From contig NZ_JABTBO010000006.1 of the NCBI RefSeq assembly GCF_014884965.1, positions 1 through 64,000 on the forward strand: a stretch of 64,000 bases of DNA. The letters are read 5' to 3'. Of this stretch, positions 30,760 to 41,650 are shown one piece after another. The position numbers and the translations under genes are program-made. Position 1 is the first letter of the stretch. Every line of letters begins with the position of its first letter. This DNA comes from Spirabiliibacterium mucosae (GTDB lineage: Bacteria; Pseudomonadota; Gammaproteobacteria; Enterobacterales; Pasteurellaceae). Under the pieces are notes generated by a model. That model did not search any database. It saw only the letters and a list, made by a program, of their open reading frames with translations, and was not told where the DNA came from.

Positions 30760-33700
30760 TTAATCAAACTCTAGCTCAACTTGTTGTTCACCGAGCATGG
30801 CGCTTAGGGCGTCTAATAGCGCATCTGTGGGGGTGATTCGCCAAGCGGTGCCCAGATGCAGCCGCGCGCGGCCAAGGCTGGAGTGATAATAAATATGCAC
30901 TGGCAGCACGCCTTCGCTGTGCGGGCTCAAGGTGGCTTTGAGCTGATTGACAAAGTGCGGTGTCAGCATCGCTTCATTCACGCTCAAGGCCAGGCTTTTG
31001 GCATAGCGGCTGCGGGCTTGATCAAGGGTTTGCAGCTCGCGTACGTTCATGCGGTTGCCTTGCGAATATTCATCAAAGCTGACTTGGCCGGTGATAATCA
31101 CAATGTTGTCTTTATTCAAAAATTGGCCGTATTGCTCGAGCGTTTCGCCAAACAGCGTGGCATCCAGCCGCCCTGAGCGGTCGTCAAGGGTGATGATGCC
31201 AATGCGGTTGCCTTTTTTGGTCACCGCAATGCGCGAGTTGACAATCAGCCCACAAGCGCTGTCAAGCTGGCCACGACGGGTGGGTTGCAAGTCACTGACG
31301 CGGTTTTTGCAATAGTGCGACAACTCTTTTAAATACGGGCTGATTGGGTGGGAGCTGAGATAAAGCCCCAAGGTGTCGCGTTCGCCTTCAAGAATGACTT
31401 TTTCCGACCATTTTGCTGTGTTGGCATAGGCAATTTCCACCTCTTCGGGCGCTTGGGTCAGCACGCCAAACATATCTGCTTGCCCCATCGCCTCGTCTTT
31501 GGCGTGTTGGTCAGAGGCTTTGAGCGCATCTTGCAGGTTTTTCGCCAGCGCCGCGCGGTGCGGGCCGAGCTTGTCAAACGCGCCTGAGAGAATCAGGCTG
31601 TCAAACGTGCGGCGGTTGATTTTTTTCAAATCCACCCGCGCGCAAAGATCAAACAAATCTTTAAACCGCCCGTCTTGCTCGCGCGCTTCAATAATCGTGC
31701 GAATTGGCGCTTCACCCACGCCTTTGATGGCACCTAAGCCGTAGACAATTTCGCCTTTTTCATTCACGCTAAAACGGTATTGCCCGTTGTTGATATCCGG
31801 TGGCAACACGGTCAGCCCCATGCGCAAACACTCGTCATAAAAGCCGACGATTTTATCGGTGTTGTCCATCTCGGAGGTCATCACCGCCGCCATAAATTCC
31901 GCTGGGAAGTGCGCCTTAAGCCACAACGTTTGGTAAGACACCAGCGCATAGGCGGCGGAGTGGGATTTGTTAAAGCCGTAACCGGCGAATTTTTCCACCA
32001 AGTCAAAAATCTTCATCGACAAATCGCCGTCGATGTTATTTTTAATCGCTCCTTGTTCAAACACGCTGCGCTGCTTGGCCATCTCTTCTGGCTTTTTCTT
32101 ACCCATCGCGCGGCGCAGCAAATCGGCGCCGCCAAGGGTGTAGCCTGCCAGCACCTGGGCGATTTGCATCACTTGCTCTTGATACAAAATAATGCCATAG
32201 GTTGGCTCAAGAATTGGCTTGAGGGAGTCGTGCTGATACTGCGCATCAGGGTAGGAAATCTCTTCCTCACCGTGTTTACGGCGGATGAAGTTGTCCACCA
32301 TGCCCGATTGCAAAGGGCCTGGGCGGAACAAGGCCACCAGCGCGATGATGTCTTCAAAGCAGTCGGGTTTAAGGCGGGAGATCAAATCTTTCATGCCGCG
32401 GGATTCAAGCTGGAACACCGCGGTGGTTTGGGCATCGAGCAGCAGTTTGAATGAAGCCTCATCATCAAGCGGAATGCGCTCAATTGCGATCGGATCTTTG
32501 CCCTCGCGAGCCATGCGCGCGTTGATCATATCCACCGCCCATTTGATGATGGTCAGTGTGCGCAGGCCCAAGAAGTCGAATTTCACTAGGCCTGCATATT
32601 CCACATCGTTTTTATCAAAATGGGTGACTGGGTGCAGGCCTTCTGGGTCGCAATAAAGGGCGGCAAAATCAGTGATGGTGGTAGGCGAAATCACCACGCC
32701 ACCGGCGTGCTTGCCCGCATTGCGGGTGACGCCCTCAAGTTTGCGCGCCATGTCGATCAGCGCTTTAACCTCTTCATCGCTTTCATAAATTTGGCCCAGT
32801 TGCGGCTCTTCTTCAAACGCTTTGGCCAGCGTCATGCCTGGCGTTGGCGGGATGAGCTTGGCAATGCGGTCAACAAAGCCGTAAGGGTGGCCGAGCACCC
32901 GCCCAACATCGCGGATCACCGCCTTCGCTGCCATGGTGCCGAACGTGATGATTTGTGACACCGCGTCACGTCCGTACATTTCAGCAACGTGCTCAATCAC
33001 GCGGTCGCGCCCATCCATGCAAAAGTCCACGTCAAAGTCTGGCATCGACACCCGCTCTGGGTTCAAAAAGCGCTCAAACAGCAAATCAAACGCCAGTGGG
33101 TCAAGATCGGTGATTTTTAATGAATAAGCCACAAGTGAGCCCGCGCCTGAGCCGCGCCCTGGGCCGACGGGGATGTCGTTGTCTTTTGACCACTGGATAA
33201 ACTCCATCACGATCAAAAAGTACCCCGGGAAGCCCATTTGGTTGATCACATCCAGTTCAATTTGCAGCCGCTCGTCATAAGCTGGGCGCTTTTGTGACCG
33301 CACTTTCGGGTCAGGGAAAAGTGCGGTCAAGCGCTCTTCAAGCCCCTCGCGGGCGCGCTTGACGAGGTAGTCCTCGGTGCTGAGCTCGCCTGTTGGGAAT
33401 TGCGGCAAAAAATATTGCCCCAAGCGGATGGTAACGTTACAGCGCTCGGCAATGCGCAGGCTGTTTTCCAGCGCTTGCGGGATGTCGGCAAACAGCTCGC
33501 ACATCTCTTGCTCGCTTTTTAAATACTGCTGCGGGCTGTAAAGCTGCGGGCGTTTGGGGTCATCAAGGGTGAAACTGTCGTGAATTGCCACGCGGATTTC
33601 GTGTGCGTCAAAATCGTCTTGTTTTAAAAAGCACACCTCGTTGGTGGCCACCACGGGGATATTCTGCGCTTGCGCAAGAGCGATGGCATGCTGGATATAA

Positions 33701-34251
33701 CGCTCTTCGTTCTCGCGGCCCGTGCGCACCAGGGTGAGGTAGTAGTGATCGGCAAAATGGGTTTGATAAAACGAAAGTGCGGTCAAGGCCGCCTCGTGTT
33801 GATCGTTAACCAAAAAGCGCCCCACATCGCCGTTGCGCCCGCCAGAGAGAATGATCACCCCGGCTTTGTGTTCAATCAACCAGTCTTGATCGATCCATGG
33901 CTTTGTAAAATAGCCGCGCTGATAGGCTTTGGAAATTAGCAGCGTGATGTTTTTGTAGCCTTCATTATTCTTCGCCAGCAACGTCAAAGCAAACGGCTCG
34001 GCGCCGGCCTGATCGCTTTGCACCAGCACGTCGACCCCGATAATCGGCTTGATGCCTTTGGAGAGTGTGTCGCCATAAAAACGCACCAAGCCACAAAAGT
34101 TGCTGAAATCGGTCAGCGCCATGGCCACCATGTTGTGCTCGGCGCATTGTGCCACCAGCGGCTTGACTTTGGCCAAGCCGTTGATCATCGAAAAGTCACT
34201 GTGCACTTGCAAGTGCACAAAGCGGGCGCGGTCGTCGCGTTGTGTTGTCAT
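30760..34251 (-). CDS. dnaE: DNA polymerase III alpha subunit
   Basis: Replicative polymerase. N-terminal PHP domain ([12 protein letters not shown]), the polymerase palm acidic motif MPDFDVDFC at about residues 395-405, finger and beta-clamp binding regions, and a C-terminal OB fold ([19 protein letters not shown]) before the tau-binding tail. 1163 residues from ATG 34251; an ATG 33 bases earlier is in frame, but its extension is not conserved and overlaps the antiporter gene. The chosen ATG follows the antiporter stop by one base (TAATATG), so translation is probably coupled. Internal USS copies interrupt no domain. Confidence 0.96.
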   Translation of the reverse strand: MTTQRDDRARFVHLQVHSDFSMINGLAKVKPLVAQCAEHNMVAMALTDFSNFCGLVRFYGDTLSKGIKPIIGVDVLVQSDQAGAEPFALTLLAKNNEGYKNITLLISKAYQRGYFTKPWIDQDWLIEHKAGVIILSGGRNGDVGRFLVNDQHEAALTALSFYQTHFADHYYLTLVRTGRENEERYIQHAIALAQAQNIPVVATNEVCFLKQDDFDAHEIRVAIHDSFTLDDPKRPQLYSPQQYLKSEQEMCELFADIPQALENSLRIAERCNVTIRLGQYFLPQFPTGELSTEDYLVKRAREGLEERLTALFPDPKVRSQKRPAYDERLQIELDVINQMGFPGYFLIVMEFIQWSKDNDIPVGPGRGSGAGSLVAYSLKITDLDPLAFDLLFERFLNPERVSMPDFDVDFCMDGRDRVIEHVAEMYGRDAVSQIITFGTMAAKAVIRDVGRVLGHPYGFVDRIAKLIPPTPGMTLAKAFEEEPQLGQIYESDEEVKALIDMARKLEGVTRNAGKHAGGVVISPTTITDFAALYCDPEGLHPVTHFDKNDVEYAGLVKFDFLGLRTLTIIKWAVDMINARMAREGKDPIAIERIPLDDEASFKLLLDAQTTAVFQLESRGMKDLISRLKPDCFEDIIALVALFRPGPLQSGMVDNFIRRKHGEEEISYPDAQYQHDSLKPILEPTYGIILYQEQVMQIAQVLAGYTLGGADLLRRAMGKKKPEEMAKQRSVFEQGAIKNNIDGDLSMKIFDLVEKFAGYGFNKSHSAAYALVSYQTLWLKAHFPAEFMAAVMTSEMDNTDKIVGFYDECLRMGLTVLPPDINNGQYRFSVNEKGEIVYGLGAIKGVGEAPIRTIIEAREQDGRFKDLFDLCARVDLKKINRRTFDSLILSGAFDKLGPHRAALAKNLQDALKASDQHAKDEAMGQADMFGVLTQAPEEVEIAYANTAKWSEKVILEGERDTLGLYLSSHPISPYLKELSHYCKNRVSDLQPTRRGQLDSACGLIVNSRIAVTKKGNRIGIITLDDRSGRLDATLFGETLEQYGQFLNKDNIVIITGQVSFDEYSQGNRMNVRELQTLDQARSRYAKSLALSVNEAMLTPHFVNQLKATLSPHSEGVLPVHIYYHSSLGRARLHLGTAWRITPTDALLDALSAMLGEQQVELEFD

Positions 34252-34252
34252 A

Positions 34253-35572
34253 TTATTTTGATAAATAGGCGTTGAGGTCGTCATTTTGTTTGTGTTTCAC
34301 AAGCCGGCTGGCTGGGCGGAGGTAATCCTCTTTGTTTGGGTCCACCTTTTTGGCCGCTTGAATCATTTTTTCAATGGTAACACCCTGCACTAAAATAGAA
34401 AACATCACCACCGCGTAAGTCATCACCAAAATCACATCACGCACGTCAAGGCCACTGTCGCCAATCAGCGCCACACCGCCTGGGATAGACAGCGCCATCG
34501 CCAGCGCAAGGCCACCTCGCAACCCGCCCCAGGTCATAATTTTTAGCGTATAAGGGTTATAAGTGCGGTAAAAACTGAAAATTTGATACGGGATCCACAA
34601 GCTGCAATAGCGCGCAATCAAACAAATCGGGATGGCCAAGCACAGCAAAATTAAACTCTGCCACGACACCGTGATGAGCAGCAACGCTAAACCGATAAGC
34701 AAAAAGAGCAGTGAATTGAGGAAGTGGTCAATCATCTCCCAAAAGTGATCTAAATAGCGCTGGCTTTGCTCTGAAAAGCCCTTGGTGCGCGTCCAGTTGC
34801 CCACCATAATGCCGGAGACTACCATCGCCAAGGCGCCGGAGACGTGCAAATGATTGGCCAAAATAAAACCTGCGGTGGGGATGGTGAGGGTGAGCAAAAT
34901 CTCCATGCTGCCGTCATCGGTGGCGGAGATTAAATAGTGCGCCAGCACGCCAAGGACAAAGCCAAACACAATCCCGCCAATCGCCTCATGCAAAAATAGG
35001 CTGAAAATCCCGCCCAGTGTGGGCTCTTCACCGCTAAACGCCACGGTGAAAATGGTGACAAAAATCACCAAGCCCACACCGTCGTTGAACAACGATTCGC
35101 CTTCCACTTGCATGGACAAACGCTTCGGCGCGCGTAAGTTTTTAATGATCGCCAGCACGGCAATCGGGTCGGTTGGCGAAATCAACGCGCCGAAAAGCAC
35201 GCAGTAGATAAACGGCATTGGCAGCGCGATGAGCTGCGCGGCGAGATAAATCAATACACCGATGAAAAACGTCGAGGCCAGCGTTGAGAACAGCGCAAAC
35301 ACGGTGATTTCCCATTTTTGGTCGCGCAAAATGGGGATTTTGATCCCAAGGGCGCCGGCAAAGAGCAAAAAGCCTAAAATGCCGTTGAGCAAAAAGCTTT
35401 TGAAATCAATTTGCTGCATCACATTGGTGGCAAGATTTTCAACACTAAACCAGCCTAACGCACCGCTGATAAGCAACGCCAGTGAGCCGACCATGGCCGC
35501 GGCACTGATGGCAATGGTGGATTGAATGCGGTCGCTGATTTTGCTGGTGATAAAACCAATGAGAATGGACAA
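34253..35572 (-). CDS. nhaP: Na+/H+ antiporter, CPA1 family (NhaP/YjcE-like), 5' end frame-disrupted
   Basis: Membrane antiporter of 439 residues from a TTG at 35572, with about 12 helices and the CPA1 features [11 protein letters not shown] (transport aspartate) and [12 protein letters not shown]. The TTG start lies inside what looks like the first helix and has no ribosome-binding sequence. An ATG at 35607 preceded by AAGGGACGG reads MGIYTYIVF. It joins this frame as [10 protein letters not shown] only if the T6 tract (AAAAAA at plus 35580-35585) had one more T. So the true gene is probably 34253-35607 with a one-base homopolymer deletion, real or a sequencing error. It overlaps or abuts dnaE, an unusual partner. 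Confidence 0.82.
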   Translation of the reverse strand: MSILIGFITSKISDRIQSTIAISAAAMVGSLALLISGALGWFSVENLATNVMQQIDFKSFLLNGILGFLLFAGALGIKIPILRDQKWEITVFALFSTLASTFFIGVLIYLAAQLIALPMPFIYCVLFGALISPTDPIAVLAIIKNLRAPKRLSMQVEGESLFNDGVGLVIFVTIFTVAFSGEEPTLGGIFSLFLHEAIGGIVFGFVLGVLAHYLISATDDGSMEILLTLTIPTAGFILANHLHVSGALAMVVSGIMVGNWTRTKGFSEQSQRYLDHFWEMIDHFLNSLLFLLIGLALLLITVSWQSLILLCLAIPICLIARYCSLWIPYQIFSFYRTYNPYTLKIMTWGGLRGGLALAMALSIPGGVALIGDSGLDVRDVILVMTYAVVMFSILVQGVTIEKMIQAAKKVDPNKEDYLRPASRLVKHKQNDDLNAYLSK

Positions 35573-35696
35573 CGCGGATAAAAAACAATATAGGTATAAA
35601 TACCCATAAACCGTCCCTTTTTACAATTTGAATGGGCAAATTAAACCAATTCCCCCCTCGTATGTAAAGCAATAAATTGTTATATTAGCCTCAAGC

Positions 35697-36593
35697 ATGC
35701 AAGCGAGCGACAAAATGGGACAAAAATGCAAATTAGGCTGCCTGCTGGTGGCCATCTTGGGAGTGGCAGTGGCTTATCATTACATTAAACCGTTGAAAAT
35801 TTTCCCCCAGCCTGAGATTGACACCATCAATCTGCCCGCGCCTGCCCACAGTGAGCAGGTGGCACAAAGCACCCACAATTTGCGCTGCTTTGAGCATGCC
35901 CCACCCGCGCCGATTGCGCGCAAAAAGCGCTTTCGTTTAGTGGATTGGAACATTCACAAAGGCGAGGACAGTGGCTGGCAAGACAAGCTCAGCCATTATG
36001 CCGAACAGGCTGATTTTTTGCTGCTGCAAGAGGCCTCCCAAAACAATCACCTTGAGCGCATTTTGCCGCGCAGCAAGCCGTGGCACGGCATTCATGCAGG
36101 CACATTTTCTTATCATGATGCGATGTCGGGCGTGATGCTGCTGGCCAATTATTTGCCGCAACGTTATTGCATCGCCTCCGAGCAAGAGCCGTGGATCCGT
36201 ATCCCGAAAATTGCCCAAGCGGCGCATTTTCCGCTTGGTGATGACCGCACTTTGCTGGTGATCAACGTGCATTTGGTCAATTTTGAATGGAACCCAAAAA
36301 ACTACGAGCAGCAACTCAAAGCGATGTTTGATATCATCAACCAGCATCAAGGCCCAATTATCCTCGCCGGGGATTTCAACAGCTGGCGGGCGCGGCGGAT
36401 GCGCTTGTTGCAGCGTTTGGTGGCGCACTATGGCATGCAAGAGGTGAAGTTCAATCCCGATTTTCGCAAGCGTTTTATGCACAACGCGCTCGATCACATC
36501 TTTGTGCGCGACATTAAAGTGCTCAATGCTTGGACAGAGCGCACCCAAGCCTCCGATCACAACCCGCTGGTAATGGACTTCACCCTTGAGTGA
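35697..36593 (+). CDS. yafD: YafD-like endonuclease/exonuclease/phosphatase family protein
   Basis: EEP-superfamily protein of 298 residues with an N-terminal transmembrane anchor ([18 protein letters not shown]) and the metal-dependent phosphoesterase motifs [36 protein letters not shown] and [11 protein letters not shown]. The E. coli homolog YafD has no assigned substrate. An ATG at 35715 is an alternative start. TATATT at 35681 is a possible -10 and would favour the internal start. It converges on cca with a 14-base overlap. Confidence 0.87.
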   Translation: MQASDKMGQKCKLGCLLVAILGVAVAYHYIKPLKIFPQPEIDTINLPAPAHSEQVAQSTHNLRCFEHAPPAPIARKKRFRLVDWNIHKGEDSGWQDKLSHYAEQADFLLLQEASQNNHLERILPRSKPWHGIHAGTFSYHDAMSGVMLLANYLPQRYCIASEQEPWIRIPKIAQAAHFPLGDDRTLLVINVHLVNFEWNPKNYEQQLKAMFDIINQHQGPIILAGDFNSWRARRMRLLQRLVAHYGMQEVKFNPDFRKRFMHNALDHIFVRDIKVLNAWTERTQASDHNPLVMDFTLE

Positions 36594-37848
36594 ACCGCAC
36601 TTTGGCTTTTTCAACGAGCTGGGCGCGGGCCAGTGCCAGTTGCTCGCGGATTTGTGCCCCTTGCCAACTTTGTTTGATGATGGCCTGCACATCAGCGTGT
36701 TGCGCGGCGTTGAACAGCGCCAGCACAATGTCGGCTTGCGGGTATTCAACCTCTTCAAAGCCCAGTCGGCCGCGGGAATCGGCACGGCACACCAGCGCTA
36801 AATCACGCAAATTTTCAGGCTTGCGCCAAGCGTCGATTTGGTCAAAAAAGCGCACAATGGTGCTTGGCTTCATCTCCATAATGCGGTGAACATGGGTGTG
36901 AAAGCGGCAACTCAGCTGCGCAAAGTGCGCCACCGTGTTGGGCACTTTCAACCGTTGGCACAGCGCTTTGACGCTTTTTACGCCGCGCTCTTCATGGCCG
37001 TAGTGATGCGGCAAAATCTCAGGCTGGGTCAGCGCCTTGCCCAAATCATGGGTGAGGGCGGCAAACCGCACTTTGATTTTGCGCGCACTTTCATCACCAA
37101 CAGTCAGCCGCGCGCTTTGCTCAAGCACCATCAGAGTGTGAATGCCGCTGTCGATCTCAGGGTGGTGTTTAGGCGGGTTAGGCACACCGAAAAGGGCGTC
37201 GATTTCAGGCATCAACACCGCCAGCGCGCCGCACTCATGCAGCGCATTGAAAAAGCACTGCGGGCTGTCGCTCACCAAGGCCTTTTCACACTCCAGCCAC
37301 ACCCGCTCAGGGGTGAGGAAGCTCAGCTCACCGGCGTTGACAATCTCACGCATTAAATCCAGCGTTTCGGGCGCGATTGAAAAGCCAAGATGGGCAAAGC
37401 GGGCATAAAAGCGCGCCACGCGCAGCACGCGCAGTGGGTCTTCAGCAAAAGCAGGGGAGATGTGGCGCAAAGTGCGGTTTTCAATATCGTTCACACCGCC
37501 ATAAGGGTCGATCAATTTGCCATCGGAGGATTGCGCAATGGCGTTGATGGTTAAATCGCGGCGAATTAAATCTTGCTCAAGGGTGACGCTGGGGGTGAAA
37601 TCAAAGGCAAAACCTTGGTAGCCGTGGCCGGCCTTGCGCTCAGTGCGCGCCAAGGCATATTCCTCATGGCTTTCGGGGTGCAAAAACACAGGAAATTGCG
37701 CGCCGACTTGGCGAAAGCCTTGGCGCAGCATCGCTTCAGGCGTGGCGCCCACCACCACGTAGTCGCGGTCTTTGACCTCAAGGCCGAGCAGGGCATCACG
37801 CACCGCGCCGCCGACGAGATAAATTTGAGGCTCGACCGCACTTTGCAT
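36580..37848 (-). CDS. cca: CCA-adding tRNA nucleotidyltransferase with HD domain
   Basis: Builds and repairs the 3' CCA of tRNAs. N-terminal nucleotidyltransferase motif [12 protein letters not shown] and the catalytic DRDYVVVG, the [10 protein letters not shown] motif, and a C-terminal HD phosphohydrolase domain (ALTHDLGK), as in the E. coli multifunctional enzyme. 422 residues from ATG 37848; that ATG follows the ygiM stop by one base (TAATATG). Two earlier ATGs would overlap ygiM. The same ygiM-cca pair exists in E. coli. Confidence 0.94.
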   Translation of the reverse strand: MQSAVEPQIYLVGGAVRDALLGLEVKDRDYVVVGATPEAMLRQGFRQVGAQFPVFLHPESHEEYALARTERKAGHGYQGFAFDFTPSVTLEQDLIRRDLTINAIAQSSDGKLIDPYGGVNDIENRTLRHISPAFAEDPLRVLRVARFYARFAHLGFSIAPETLDLMREIVNAGELSFLTPERVWLECEKALVSDSPQCFFNALHECGALAVLMPEIDALFGVPNPPKHHPEIDSGIHTLMVLEQSARLTVGDESARKIKVRFAALTHDLGKALTQPEILPHHYGHEERGVKSVKALCQRLKVPNTVAHFAQLSCRFHTHVHRIMEMKPSTIVRFFDQIDAWRKPENLRDLALVCRADSRGRLGFEEVEYPQADIVLALFNAAQHADVQAIIKQSWQGAQIREQLALARAQLVEKAKVRFTQG

Positions 37849-37849
37849 A

Positions 37850-38458
37850 TTAAGCCCAGCCATCACGGCGACGGCGTGGGAACAAGCGTGGGATAATCAA
37901 GCCCAGCAACAAGCCCACCAGCATCACCGAGCCGCCGTATAAAAACCAGCGGATGATAATTTCTTGTTTTTCCGCACTGAGTAGCGCTTCATATTCTTTA
38001 TTTTTGTTTTGCACTGTCACCAGTTGGCGTTTGAGCTGGCTATTTTGCTCTAGCAGCTGGCTGCTTTGAGTTTCCGCTTGGCGAGTGCGGCGTTGCATTT
38101 CACTCACCCGTTGTTGCCACTCTTCATCAATTTTGTTGAGTTTCAAACTCAGCTCTTGGATTTGGTTTTTCAACGCCGGCACTTGAATTTTAGCGCTGGG
38201 CTCAGCGGAGAGTTCGTTCGTCAAAATCCAGCCTTCGCGGTTGCGGCTGTCGCGAATGAGGCTGTATTTGTCTTTTTGATTGAGAACATTGACCTTTTCG
38301 CCGGCTTTGATGGAGCCTGAAATGCGGTATTCATCGCCCGCGCCTTTGCGCAAATAGGTGCTGAGATCGTCGGTGACATAGCGCGTGTCAGCCAACACAG
38401 GGGCGGTGAGAGAAAGTGAAAGTGCGGTGAGAATGAGTGTTTTCAGTCTATTTTTCAT
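37850..38458 (-). CDS. ygiM: SH3-domain, coiled-coil membrane protein YgiM (TIGR04211)
   Basis: 202 residues: a Sec signal peptide ending VLA|DTRY, a bacterial SH3 domain (about 25-85; [30 protein letters not shown]), a coiled coil (about 95-165), a C-terminal membrane helix and a basic tail. Function unknown; cell-envelope location likely. The ATG at 38456-38458 has AGGATTTCT upstream. Cotranscribed with cca. Confidence 0.88.
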   Translation of the reverse strand: MKNRLKTLILTALSLSLTAPVLADTRYVTDDLSTYLRKGAGDEYRISGSIKAGEKVNVLNQKDKYSLIRDSRNREGWILTNELSAEPSAKIQVPALKNQIQELSLKLNKIDEEWQQRVSEMQRRTRQAETQSSQLLEQNSQLKRQLVTVQNKNKEYEALLSAEKQEIIIRWFLYGGSVMLVGLLLGLIIPRLFPRRRRDGWA

Positions 38459-38513
38459 AGAAATCCTGTTTATAGTTATGTCGCTGGCCAACGTGTGGCC
38501 AGCCTAAATTGAA

Positions 38514-39776
38514 TTATAGAAAGATAGCGTGTAATAAATAATAGAAGATAATAGCAAACAATGCGCCAGCGGGTAAAGTAATCACCCAGGAGGCGAAGAT
38601 GTTGCGAATCACACCGAGGTTGAGTGCGGCGATCCCGCGGGCGAAACCGACACCGAGCACCGCGCCGACCAGCGTTTGCGTGGTGGAAATTGGCAAACCC
38701 GTGCCCGAGGCGACCACGACTGTGATAGCGGTGGCAAATTCGGCCGAAAAGCCACGGCTTGGGGTGAGATCGGTAATCCCGCCACCGATGGTGCCCATCA
38801 CGCGGTAGCCCATCAACGCAAGGCCAAAGACAATCCCGACCGCGCCGAGAGGCAAAATCCACCAAGCAATCGCACTTTTCGCGGCAATCACGCCGCCGCC
38901 GTGGATAATCGCCACCACGGCAGAAAGCGGCCCAATGGCGTTGGCCACGTCATTTGACCCATGAGCAAAGGCCATGGAGCAGGCAGTGAGCAACATTAAG
39001 ATGCTAAAGACCTTTTCCACCCCGCCGAAGGTGCCGCCTTGCACGCGGTTTTCGAAGGATTTACTGCGGAAGTAGAAATAACAAAACACTATAGAAGAGA
39101 TGCTGATAACGAGTGAGATTAAGAACGTTTCAACACCCGTGAGGTGTAACCCAACGTGCTTGAGCCCTTTGGTCATAGTGACGATGCTCAAGATAAAGCT
39201 GGTTAGCCCCATGTAATACGGGCCATATTTTTTGGCGTTATCCAGCGGGGTTTCGGTGTCGAAAATCAGCTTTTGGGTGCTGATGAAAATGGTGTAGGCG
39301 ACAATCCCTGAAATCACCGGCGTGATAAACCAGCTGCCGACAATGCTTTTCACCGTGCCCCACTCGACGGTGTGCGGGCCGACGGTGACGCAAGCAAAGC
39401 CAATCAACGCGCCCACAATCGAGTGGGTGGTGGAAACAGGCCAACCCATGTAAGAGGCGATCAAAAGCCAAGCGCCGGCGGAGAACAGCGCCGACATCAT
39501 GCCCAGCACCAAGGTTTGTGGCTCGCCGGCAAACAGGGTTGGGTCAACAATCCCGCTTTTGATGGTTTGTGTCACCTCACCGCCGGCTAAATAGGCGCCA
39601 GCAAACTCAAAAATCATCGCGATCAGCACCGCTTGTTTGGCGGTGATGGTGCCGGAGCCGACCGAGGTGCCCATGGCGTTGGAAACGTCGTTTGCGCCGA
39701 TGCCAAACGCCATCAACAGCCCTGCTATGGCAGTGATGATGATCACCAACTGCCCATATTGTGCAATAAATTCCAT
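38514..39776 (-). CDS. pitA: Inorganic phosphate transporter, PiT family
   Basis: Inner-membrane phosphate symporter of 420 residues with the duplicated PiT signature: AFGIGANDVSNAMGTSVGSG near the N-terminus and FAHGSNDVANAIGPLSAV in the second half. About ten helices. It follows the PhoU-like gene by 24 bases, the standard pairing. In H. influenzae the homologous pair was described as the main phosphate entry route; not verified here. Confidence 0.92.
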   Translation of the reverse strand: MEFIAQYGQLVIIITAIAGLLMAFGIGANDVSNAMGTSVGSGTITAKQAVLIAMIFEFAGAYLAGGEVTQTIKSGIVDPTLFAGEPQTLVLGMMSALFSAGAWLLIASYMGWPVSTTHSIVGALIGFACVTVGPHTVEWGTVKSIVGSWFITPVISGIVAYTIFISTQKLIFDTETPLDNAKKYGPYYMGLTSFILSIVTMTKGLKHVGLHLTGVETFLISLVISISSIVFCYFYFRSKSFENRVQGGTFGGVEKVFSILMLLTACSMAFAHGSNDVANAIGPLSAVVAIIHGGGVIAAKSAIAWWILPLGAVGIVFGLALMGYRVMGTIGGGITDLTPSRGFSAEFATAITVVVASGTGLPISTTQTLVGAVLGVGFARGIAALNLGVIRNIFASWVITLPAGALFAIIFYYLLHAIFL

Positions 39777-39800
39777 AAAAAATCCTTGCTTGAAGCCTCG

Positions 39801-40481
39801 TTACGAGCGCGCGAGCATCAATTCAATGCGCGATCCCACACGTTGTGCTTGGTCTGCCAGCACCCCGATCCACTCAATGATTTTGTATAAAAAGATCACA
39901 TCAATCGGTTTGAACTGATCTTCAATCGCCATCAACGCGCGGCGCAGCACCACTTGTTGGTGATCGGTGTCGTCTTCAATGGTGTCAAGGGAGTTGATCA
40001 TCTTATTCACAAAGCTCAACTCGCGGCCTTTAAAGCCCGTCTCCAGCAAGCTTTCCATCTCTTCAATCACCAAATTGGCTTGGCGAGAGGCATCGAGGCT
40101 GCGTTTCACATAGGCTAAAAAGTCATCTTGGAGTGATTCAGGAATATACAAGTGGCGGCCAATCACACGGCCTGAGACATCCTTGGCGTAGTTGGCGAGC
40201 TTGTCTTGCTGGGTGACCAATTCCAACAAATCGGTGCGATCAACAGGCATAAACAAGCCGCGCGGCAGGCGCAGGCGGATTTCACGCTTGAGTACATCGG
40301 CCTCACGTTCAGCAAGGGAGATCTTCTCACGCAGTGCCTCCGCGGTGTCCCAGTCTTTGGCAAATGAGGCTTCAAAAAAGGGGATTAAATAATCACAGCA
40401 TTCGCTGACTTTTTTGGAGTGTTTTTCCAGTGGCTTGAGTGGGGATTGAGCGAAAAGCCCTAAGATATTGTTGATCGGCAT
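39801..40481 (-). CDS. PhoU-like Pit accessory protein (DUF47, TIGR00153)
   Basis: 226-residue all-helical protein of the DUF47/PhoU-like family that accompanies PiT transporters and probably modulates them. It begins MPINNILGLFAQSPLKPLEKH and contains LREKISLAEREADVLKREIR and LLELVTQQDKLANYAKD. The ATG at 40479-40481 has AGGAG upstream. A longer frame upstream has no support. Confidence 0.9.
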   Translation of the reverse strand: MPINNILGLFAQSPLKPLEKHSKKVSECCDYLIPFFEASFAKDWDTAEALREKISLAEREADVLKREIRLRLPRGLFMPVDRTDLLELVTQQDKLANYAKDVSGRVIGRHLYIPESLQDDFLAYVKRSLDASRQANLVIEEMESLLETGFKGRELSFVNKMINSLDTIEDDTDHQQVVLRRALMAIEDQFKPIDVIFLYKIIEWIGVLADQAQRVGSRIELMLARS

Positions 40482-40661
40482 TGTTTGACTCCTAAAAATG
40501 GATAATGACAATAGCGTCATTATACCTAAATTCACGCCCTTGCACATTGAAAAATCCATCGTTGTGACAATTGCGCCAACCGCACTTTTGCCTTTTTCAG
40601 GTCACAAATGGCAAAAAGGCTGATATAATCAAGCCCAAACAAAAAACAAAAAAGGATAAAT

Positions 40662-41648
40662 ATGTTGCCAGAAGTTGAAGTTAAACTCCTTGTTAAACAA
40701 AATGTTGCAACATTCTTAAGCCAAGCATTGAGCGATTATCGGGTGCTGTCACACACCCAAGCGGTGCTTGGCAATTGTTATTACGACAGTGAGGATCACT
40801 TTTTCTCCCGCCACAAAATGGGGCTGCGGGTGCGCACAGTCAATGATGCCTTTGAGCTGACGTTAAAACTCTCAGGCCAAGTCACCGGCGGGCTGCATCA
40901 GCGGCCAGAATACAATGTGCCACTGGCCAGCCCAAAGCCTGATTTAAGCCGCTTTGCGCAGTTTAGCGAGCTCAATTTTGAGCCGCCTTTAGCGCAGTTG
41001 CAATCAAGCCTGCGGGCGATTTTCAGCACCGATTTCTTGCGCCAAGCGTGGACAGTGGAGCTTGGCACTGGCGCGGTGATTGAAGTGGCGCTTGACCAAG
41101 GGGAAATCATTGCAGGCGAGCGCCGTGCGCCGATTAGCGAAATTGAGTTTGAACTCAAGCACGGCAGCGTGGCGGATTTGCTCACCTTTGTTTCTCACAT
41201 CAGCTCGCTTGACGGCGCGCGTTTTGGCCAGCTGAGCAAAGCCGAGCGCGGCTATCAACTCAGTGGCATTGCGCCTAGCCAACAAAAGCCAACAATGGCA
41301 CTACCAAGTGCGGTATCGCAAGCGGATTTAAGCCCGCTTTTAGCCTATGAATTGCGCTTGATTGAATATGCCTTGCAAGGCCAAGGCGGGTTGCCTGAGC
41401 TGACCGCACTTTACCAATTTTGGCAACAGCAACGCTCAGCGATTGAGGCGATCGTCAATGAAAACAGCCAAGTGCGGTTGCTCGCGCCAAGTGAGGAGTT
41501 TTTTGAGCTCAATGCGCGGATTTTAGGCAAACTTGAGGCCATTGCCGCACTGCCGCCTCAGGCGCAAGCCAGCAGTCTGGAAACACTTTTTCACGCCAAC
41601 GTGTGCACGCGTCGGCATCTCTTTTTAATTCAATTGAGCATTGGGTGA
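40662..41648 (+). CDS. ygiF: CYTH-domain inorganic triphosphatase (YgiF-like)
   Basis: 328 residues. It has an N-terminal CYTH domain (EVEVKLLV with the EXEXK motif at about 4-8, YYDSEDHF, GLRVRT, ISEIEFEL) of the triphosphate tunnel enzyme fold, which in E. coli YgiF hydrolyses tripolyphosphate. E. coli YgiF is longer (about 433) because of a C-terminal CHAD domain; here the remaining about 130 residues are shorter and carry no obvious histidine-rich CHAD pattern. radA starts two bases after the stop. Confidence 0.85.
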   Translation: MLPEVEVKLLVKQNVATFLSQALSDYRVLSHTQAVLGNCYYDSEDHFFSRHKMGLRVRTVNDAFELTLKLSGQVTGGLHQRPEYNVPLASPKPDLSRFAQFSELNFEPPLAQLQSSLRAIFSTDFLRQAWTVELGTGAVIEVALDQGEIIAGERRAPISEIEFELKHGSVADLLTFVSHISSLDGARFGQLSKAERGYQLSGIAPSQQKPTMALPSAVSQADLSPLLAYELRLIEYALQGQGGLPELTALYQFWQQQRSAIEAIVNENSQVRLLAPSEEFFELNARILGKLEAIAALPPQAQASSLETLFHANVCTRRHLFLIQLSIG

Positions 41649-41650
41649 CG

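Noticed and set aside
31780-32454. Plus-strand open frame of 224 codons
   Set aside because: Antisense to the polymerase domain of dnaE, no recognisable features.
35937-36785. Minus-strand open frame of 282 codons across yafD and the cca end
   Set aside because: Antisense to the EEP domain of yafD; its end is a frame-shadow of cca.
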